Virus record (IMG/VR): IMGVR_UViG_3300047550_004271
Span: 1-22,221 of that record
DNA from: a virus
DNA: 22,221 nucleotides
Reading direction: 5' to 3' (one strand)
The notes under the pieces were generated by a model. It worked only from the letters and a program-made list of their open reading frames with translations, made no database searches and was not told the origin of the DNA. Below are positions 19,497-22,221 of the stretch, one piece after another. Both the position numbers and the translations under genes were made by a program. The first letter of the stretch is position 1. Every line of letters begins with the position of its first letter.

Positions 19497-19584
19497 TACG
19501 AGTGCCTGGATTCGAACCAGGTCAAAGCCGCTAATCTGGCGGAAAGAGTTTATAAGACTCCTCTGACTACCAAGTCTCACTCGC
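19497..19584 (-). tRNA. Class II-shaped tRNA or tRNA-like gene with UAU anticodon
   Basis: Acceptor GCGAGTG pairs with CACTCGT (one G-U), T arm CCTGG-TTCGAAT-CCAGG is perfect, and the anticodon stem GGAGT/ACTCT closes loop CTTATAA, giving UAU (Ile). The variable region is 23 bases with its own stem (CCGC/GCGG), the shape of Leu, Ser or Tyr tRNAs rather than Ile. The D arm is short (GAC-TTGGTA-GTC). It is either an abnormal tRNA, a tRNA-like RNA or a pseudogene. Length is 88 bases with no encoded CCA. Confidence 0.65.
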
Positions 19585-19592
19585 TTCTGCGT

Positions 19593-19766
19593 TTATGATG
19601 CCTCGTTGTTTAACTCGGTGTGTATTCGTATGAGATCATCATCAGCAGGCATCATAATCGCTGCCTTTCCGTTTTCATCAACAATACCTATGTGCTCTCC
19701 ACCTTCTACTCTTCCAATCAGTTCATCCCATTGTTCCTGAAACTCTTCCACCGTGAAAACTTCCAT
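19593..19766 (-). CDS. Phd/YefM-like small protein, 57 residues
   Basis: A complete frame from ATG at 19766 to TAA at 19593. It begins MEVFTVEEFQEQWDELIGRV, continues EGGEHIGIVDENGKAAIMMP and ends ELNNEAS. The pattern (short strand, amphipathic helix, EGGE turn, two strands IGIVDENGKAAIMMPA) matches the N-terminal fold of Phd/YefM antitoxins, which bind DNA and repress their own operon. There is no toxin gene beside it and the C-terminal toxin-binding extension is short. It could be a solitary regulator or an antitoxin against a host toxin. It lies eight bases before a tRNA-like gene and has overlapping early and late promoter boxes upstream. Confidence 0.6.
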   Translation of the reverse strand: MEVFTVEEFQEQWDELIGRVEGGEHIGIVDENGKAAIMMPADDDLIRIHTELNNEAS

Positions 19767-19781
19767 TTGGTTGTTTGTCGA

Positions 19782-19817
19782 TATTTATATTATAGCATCA
19801 CTGCCCATAAACCGCAA
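19782..19817 (-). promoter_or_regulatory. Overlapping early (TTGCGG-17-TATAAT) and late (TATAAATA) promoters
   Basis: TTGCGG (19812-19817) and TATAAT (19789-19794) have 17-bp spacing, and TATAAATA (19782-19789) abuts the -10. Both would give leaders of roughly 8-16 bases for the Phd-like gene at 19766, so it and the following tRNAs may be expressed both early and late. Confidence 0.5.
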
Positions 19818-19998
19818 GGTCTGCATATTCAATTTGATCAGGATCAAGATTCGCAGTCACAACTTCAAGAACATTCATAAACTCTTGAACGGTATCACAT
19901 TCTACCAGACGCTCACTACCCTGATCGCTCAGGAGAAGGAAGGTGCGGGTGCAGACATCAATTACAATACCTTGTACGGTCTCTTGTGCAGTACTCAT
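19798..19998 (-). CDS. Hypothetical protein, 66 residues
   Basis: Begins MSTAQETVQGIVIDVCTRTF and continues LLLSDQGSERLVECDTVQEF, then helical MNVLEVVTANL. The first half looks like a small beta barrel or strand pair, the second half is helical and acidic. No family is recognised. It is the first gene after the near-consensus early promoter at 20024-20052 and so is likely made soon after infection. The next gene has its own promoter within the 3' end of this one. Confidence 0.7.
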   Translation of the reverse strand: MSTAQETVQGIVIDVCTRTFLLLSDQGSERLVECDTVQEFMNVLEVVTANLDPDQIEYADLAVYGQ

Positions 19999-20023
19999 TC
20001 AGTGTTCCGTTGATTACTCCCGT

Positions 20024-20052
20024 ATTATAGGGTGTCTGAGTCCTGATGTCAA
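20024..20052 (-). promoter_or_regulatory. Consensus early promoter TTGACA-17-TATAAT
   Basis: Both hexamers match the sigma-70 consensus perfectly (-35 at 20047-20052, -10 at 20024-20029) with ideal spacing. It lies just after the structural gene stop at 20060 and drives the accessory island (66-residue protein, Phd-like protein, tRNAs). Unlike the promoters at 570-9045 it carries no GACACTT element. Confidence 0.85.
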
Positions 20053-20059
20053 GAGATTT

Positions 20060-20743
20060 TTAAGAGTAATTTTTAATTGTTGTGATTGCTGTGGATATTC
20101 GTGTATTTTCTTCGGTCAAAATACGAATCGTATAATTACCTGCATATCTTTCTATTTCATAATCAACTCTTTCACCTTTTACACTATTAGAAGATGTAAC
20201 TAAACTTGTTAATTGATTTCTAAGAATTGTAAGTTGATTTTGCTTTTCAGTAATGGAGGAAGCAAAAGAAACACAATTGCCAGAAGTACAAGGTGTTCGA
20301 TAACAAACTCCAATATCAACATAAAGAGTTCCTATTCCTGATTGTGAAGAATCATTCTGAGTATAAACAAGTAAGGTTCCAAATCCAACATTTCCAGAAC
20401 TTAAAAAAGCAATATTAACATCATATGGGGAATTTCCATCATAAGACTGTGTGGAGATATTATAACTATAATTTCTTACAGTATCTGGAAAAATTGTTGA
20501 GACACCTACTCCTGTAGTTCCACAACCAACAGCATAGGCATTCGTAGATAAACCAACAATTTCAGTTTGAATCGTTACAATACTTGCAGCAATAGAAACA
20601 ATTTGACTATCGATAGTATTGCAAACAGGGGAAAATAAATTAATATTTGTTTGTATTCCAGGTCTTCTTTCTGTCAATACTTCAATTGAACCAGTATTTC
20701 CTTCTATTTTTTCAGATAATAAATTAGTAAGTTGTTCGCTCAT
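20060..20743 (-). CDS. Probable virion structural protein, 227 residues
   Basis: Begins MSEQLTNLLSEKIEGNTGSI. N-terminal and C-terminal thirds are helical, with Ser/Thr/Ile-rich coiled-coil-like stretches (IVSIAASIVTIQTEIVG; ITEKQNQLTILRNQLTSLV). The middle is a beta-rich region with GCGTTGVGVST and GNVGFGTLLVYTQ, plus several cysteines (VCYRTPCTSGNC). Coupled by an ATGA overlap to the S74 protein upstream, it is the last gene of the structural operon. The shape suggests a trimeric short fibre, collar or baseplate component, but no specific family is recognised. Confidence 0.72.
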   Translation of the reverse strand: MSEQLTNLLSEKIEGNTGSIEVLTERRPGIQTNINLFSPVCNTIDSQIVSIAASIVTIQTEIVGLSTNAYAVGCGTTGVGVSTIFPDTVRNYSYNISTQSYDGNSPYDVNIAFLSSGNVGFGTLLVYTQNDSSQSGIGTLYVDIGVCYRTPCTSGNCVSFASSITEKQNQLTILRNQLTSLVTSSNSVKGERVDYEIERYAGNYTIRILTEENTRISTAITTIKNYS

Positions 20744-21447
20744 TTACCTTCTCCACTTTTTAATTTTTCAATTTCTTCTCTAAGACTGTCAATTTGAGAC
20801 TGTTGTTCTTTAATTGCTTCAACCAAAACAGCGGTTAAATGTTGATAAGATACTGCTAGGTTTCCATTTTCTTGTTCGGATACAATTTCAGGAATTACTT
20901 TTTCTACTTCCTGTGCAATTAAACCAATCTGATGTTTCTTTAAGTAACCATAATCTTTTGAATATTTAAAGTCATACTCAACTCCATTTAATTTAGATAC
21001 TTTTTCTAGAGCATTTTTGATTGGACTAATATTTTCTTTTAATCTTATGTCTGATGATGGAAGTGTGTCTGCTCGGTTAATTCTAGAGGCAACATCTCCA
21101 CAAAAAGCAAGTTGCAGTCTACCATTTATGATTACATTACGATTTGCAATGACTGTATTATTAAAAGTGGAGATATTTGAAATAGTTAGATTTCTAAATC
21201 CAAAAATATTTCCAGATACAAAAAGATTTGGAAGTTGCGCGTTTCTTTTAAGTGGATTTAATATTATATAAGTATCTCCACAAATTACTTTTTCACCAAG
21301 AGTTAAAGAATTACTTTGAGAAATTAAGTCTCCAGTAACTCTTACATTTTGATTGAAAGTGCTATTATCGTGATAAAACTTTTCCTCACCTTTTTTGGGT
21401 AATAATGGAAATCCAATTAGACTGAATAGAGTATTTACTGCTGACAT
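20740..21447 (-). CDS. Short fibre or spike protein with S74 chaperone domain, 235 residues
   Basis: The N-terminal 131 residues are beta-rich (NVRVTGDLISQSNSLTLG; NVIINGRLQLAFCGD). The S74 domain begins at Ser132 in SDIRLKENISPI and continues IGLIAQEVEKVIPEIV, LAVSYQHLTAVLVEAI and a C-terminal coiled coil (QIDSLREEIEKLK). The canonical SDxRLKxNI motif predicts self-cleavage at that serine and release of the chaperone after trimer folding. A mature protein of about 131 residues is small for a fibre, so it may form a tail pin or spike. It overlaps the next gene by four bases and the previous one by one. Confidence 0.85.
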   Translation of the reverse strand: MSAVNTLFSLIGFPLLPKKGEEKFYHDNSTFNQNVRVTGDLISQSNSLTLGEKVICGDTYIILNPLKRNAQLPNLFVSGNIFGFRNLTISNISTFNNTVIANRNVIINGRLQLAFCGDVASRINRADTLPSSDIRLKENISPIKNALEKVSKLNGVEYDFKYSKDYGYLKKHQIGLIAQEVEKVIPEIVSEQENGNLAVSYQHLTAVLVEAIKEQQSQIDSLREEIEKLKSGEGK

Positions 21448-22004
21448 TATCCTACTCCTACAATCGTTTTAATAGCACCAATTACATTTAATCCACCAAC
21501 AAATACATCACTAATGTATTCATTTCCAACAGGAGAGAGTGAGAATGCTCTCTTTCCAAATGTGTCAAGAATAGCATTACCAGTCAATGCAACTTGATCT
21601 ATTTTATTTGCTTTCTGAATAATTCTACCAGATCCAGATACTAAGTTAATATTTCTACCTGCTTTCATATCTAAATCTTCCACTGCCTCAATCATAATAG
21701 TTTTTCCTTTGATTTTTACTGTGCCATTACTCATTGCAGTGATACAAATATCTCCACCCATTCCAGTGAGACAAATATCAACATTTCCCTCAGATCCTGT
21801 ATTTCCAGCGACGATTTCAATTCCTTTGTCATTTAAAATCTTATAAGACCCTGTTTCAGTAAAAGTCTGCAAATGTACATCATTATCATTTGTGTAAGCA
21901 TACATCTGATAAACGGATGTTCCATCTCCTCCCATTAAAGGATCATTTGTAGTAATTCTAAACTTTGGTCCTACACTAATATAATCTCTTGCTTCGTAAT
22001 TCAT
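21447..22004 (-). CDS. Structural protein with needle-like beta repeats, 185 residues
   Basis: After an N-terminal segment (MNYEARDYISVGPKFRITT), residues about 70-135 are short repeating strands: GIEIVAGN, GNVDICLTG, GDICITAMSNG, TVKIKGKTIMIEA, EDLDMKAGRNINLVSGSG. This resembles the C-terminal beta-helix of gp5 and VgrG needles. The C-terminus (FVGGLNVIGAIKTIVGVG) is hydrophobic. It is tightly coupled to flanking structural genes (2-bp gap and 1-base overlap). A baseplate spike or hub-associated role is likely by resemblance and position, not proven. Confidence 0.7.
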   Translation of the reverse strand: MNYEARDYISVGPKFRITTNDPLMGGDGTSVYQMYAYTNDNDVHLQTFTETGSYKILNDKGIEIVAGNTGSEGNVDICLTGMGGDICITAMSNGTVKIKGKTIMIEAVEDLDMKAGRNINLVSGSGRIIQKANKIDQVALTGNAILDTFGKRAFSLSPVGNEYISDVFVGGLNVIGAIKTIVGVG

Positions 22005-22005
22005 A

Positions 22006-22221
22006 TTATGTTGGACAATCTATTGATGTTTGAATACCTATTCTATCTCTAATTATTTTCTGTGCATCCGACAATTGAGAATCTTGACCGGTAATTGATG
22101 TTTGGGTAATAGATCCAAGAATTGGTTTCAAGATAGCACCAAATCCAGTTTCAGAGTCAACCGTAATTACAGGAATATCAGAAACCTCCAAAATATTTAG
22201 AGGTGTTGCTGAAAGTATTCT
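22006..22221 (-). CDS. C-terminal fragment of a structural protein
   Basis: The frame is open from the right edge of the window to the TAA at 22006, giving 71 residues. It contains PVITVDSETGFGAILKPILG and ends DRIGIQTSIDCPT. The start lies outside the window; the TTG at 22191 is unlikely to be a start because the frame continues cleanly through it. The gene precedes the needle-like protein by two bases and is probably part of the same baseplate or tail operon. Confidence 0.65.
   Translation of the reverse strand, partial: RILSATPLNILEVSDIPVITVDSETGFGAILKPILGSITQTSITGQDSQLSDAQKIIRDRIGIQTSIDCPT

Overview
The window looks like part of a T4-like cyanomyovirus genome (a contractile-tailed phage of marine Synechococcus or Prochlorococcus). 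The evidence is a low-GC, densely packed layout with every convincing gene on the minus strand, T4-type RNA repair genes (RNA ligase 1, polynucleotide kinase, 3' phosphatase), NATAAATA late promoters, consensus sigma-70-like early promoters, phage tRNAs, HNH homing endonucleases, and large repetitive tail-fibre proteins with S74 chaperone domains. Transcription runs from high to low coordinates, so the window is best read from right to left.

Region 22221-20060 holds tail or baseplate structural genes in one tight operon: the C-terminus of a cut-off structural protein, a needle-like beta-repeat protein, a short S74-chaperone protein and a coiled-coil-flanked structural protein. Region 20059-18535 is an accessory island driven by a near-perfect early promoter. 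It holds a 66-residue hypothetical, a Phd/YefM-like small protein, three tRNA or tRNA-like genes (two of them abnormal) and an HNH homing endonuclease. Region 18534-9101 is the host-recognition block: a small hypothetical, an 1861-residue fibre ending in an S74 domain, a 589-residue fibre with 120-bp tandem repeats, a glycine-rich adhesin with a ten-cysteine island, and a six-cysteine zinc-ribbon protein. N-ATAAATA late promoters precede the transcription units here.

Region 9100-1 is early or middle metabolism made of short operons. One starts with an SF2 helicase and continues into small proteins. One starts with RNA ligase 1 and continues through an HNH nuclease, a kinase, a phosphatase and small proteins. 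Three more carry only small hypotheticals. The RNA ligase, kinase and phosphatase together would repair nicked tRNA; in T4 the same three activities reverse tRNA cleavage by a host anticodon nuclease.

The most striking signal is a short element, GACACTT-N5-ACYGKC, found five times and only here. Every copy lies 27-31 bp upstream of a -10 box and next to the first gene of an operon; four of the five also carry a terminator-like hairpin between element and -10. It could be the binding site of an undescribed regulator or a 3'-end signal. A second pattern is that both tRNA/small-gene-associated homing endonucleases have a TATAAATA late promoter enclosed by a perfect inverted repeat, the arrangement that in T4 blocks translation of early read-through RNA. 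Also notable are a tRNA with a Leu(UAA) anticodon but no long variable arm, a class II-shaped tRNA with a UAU anticodon, and a small membrane-protein gene broken (or slipped) at an A7 run.
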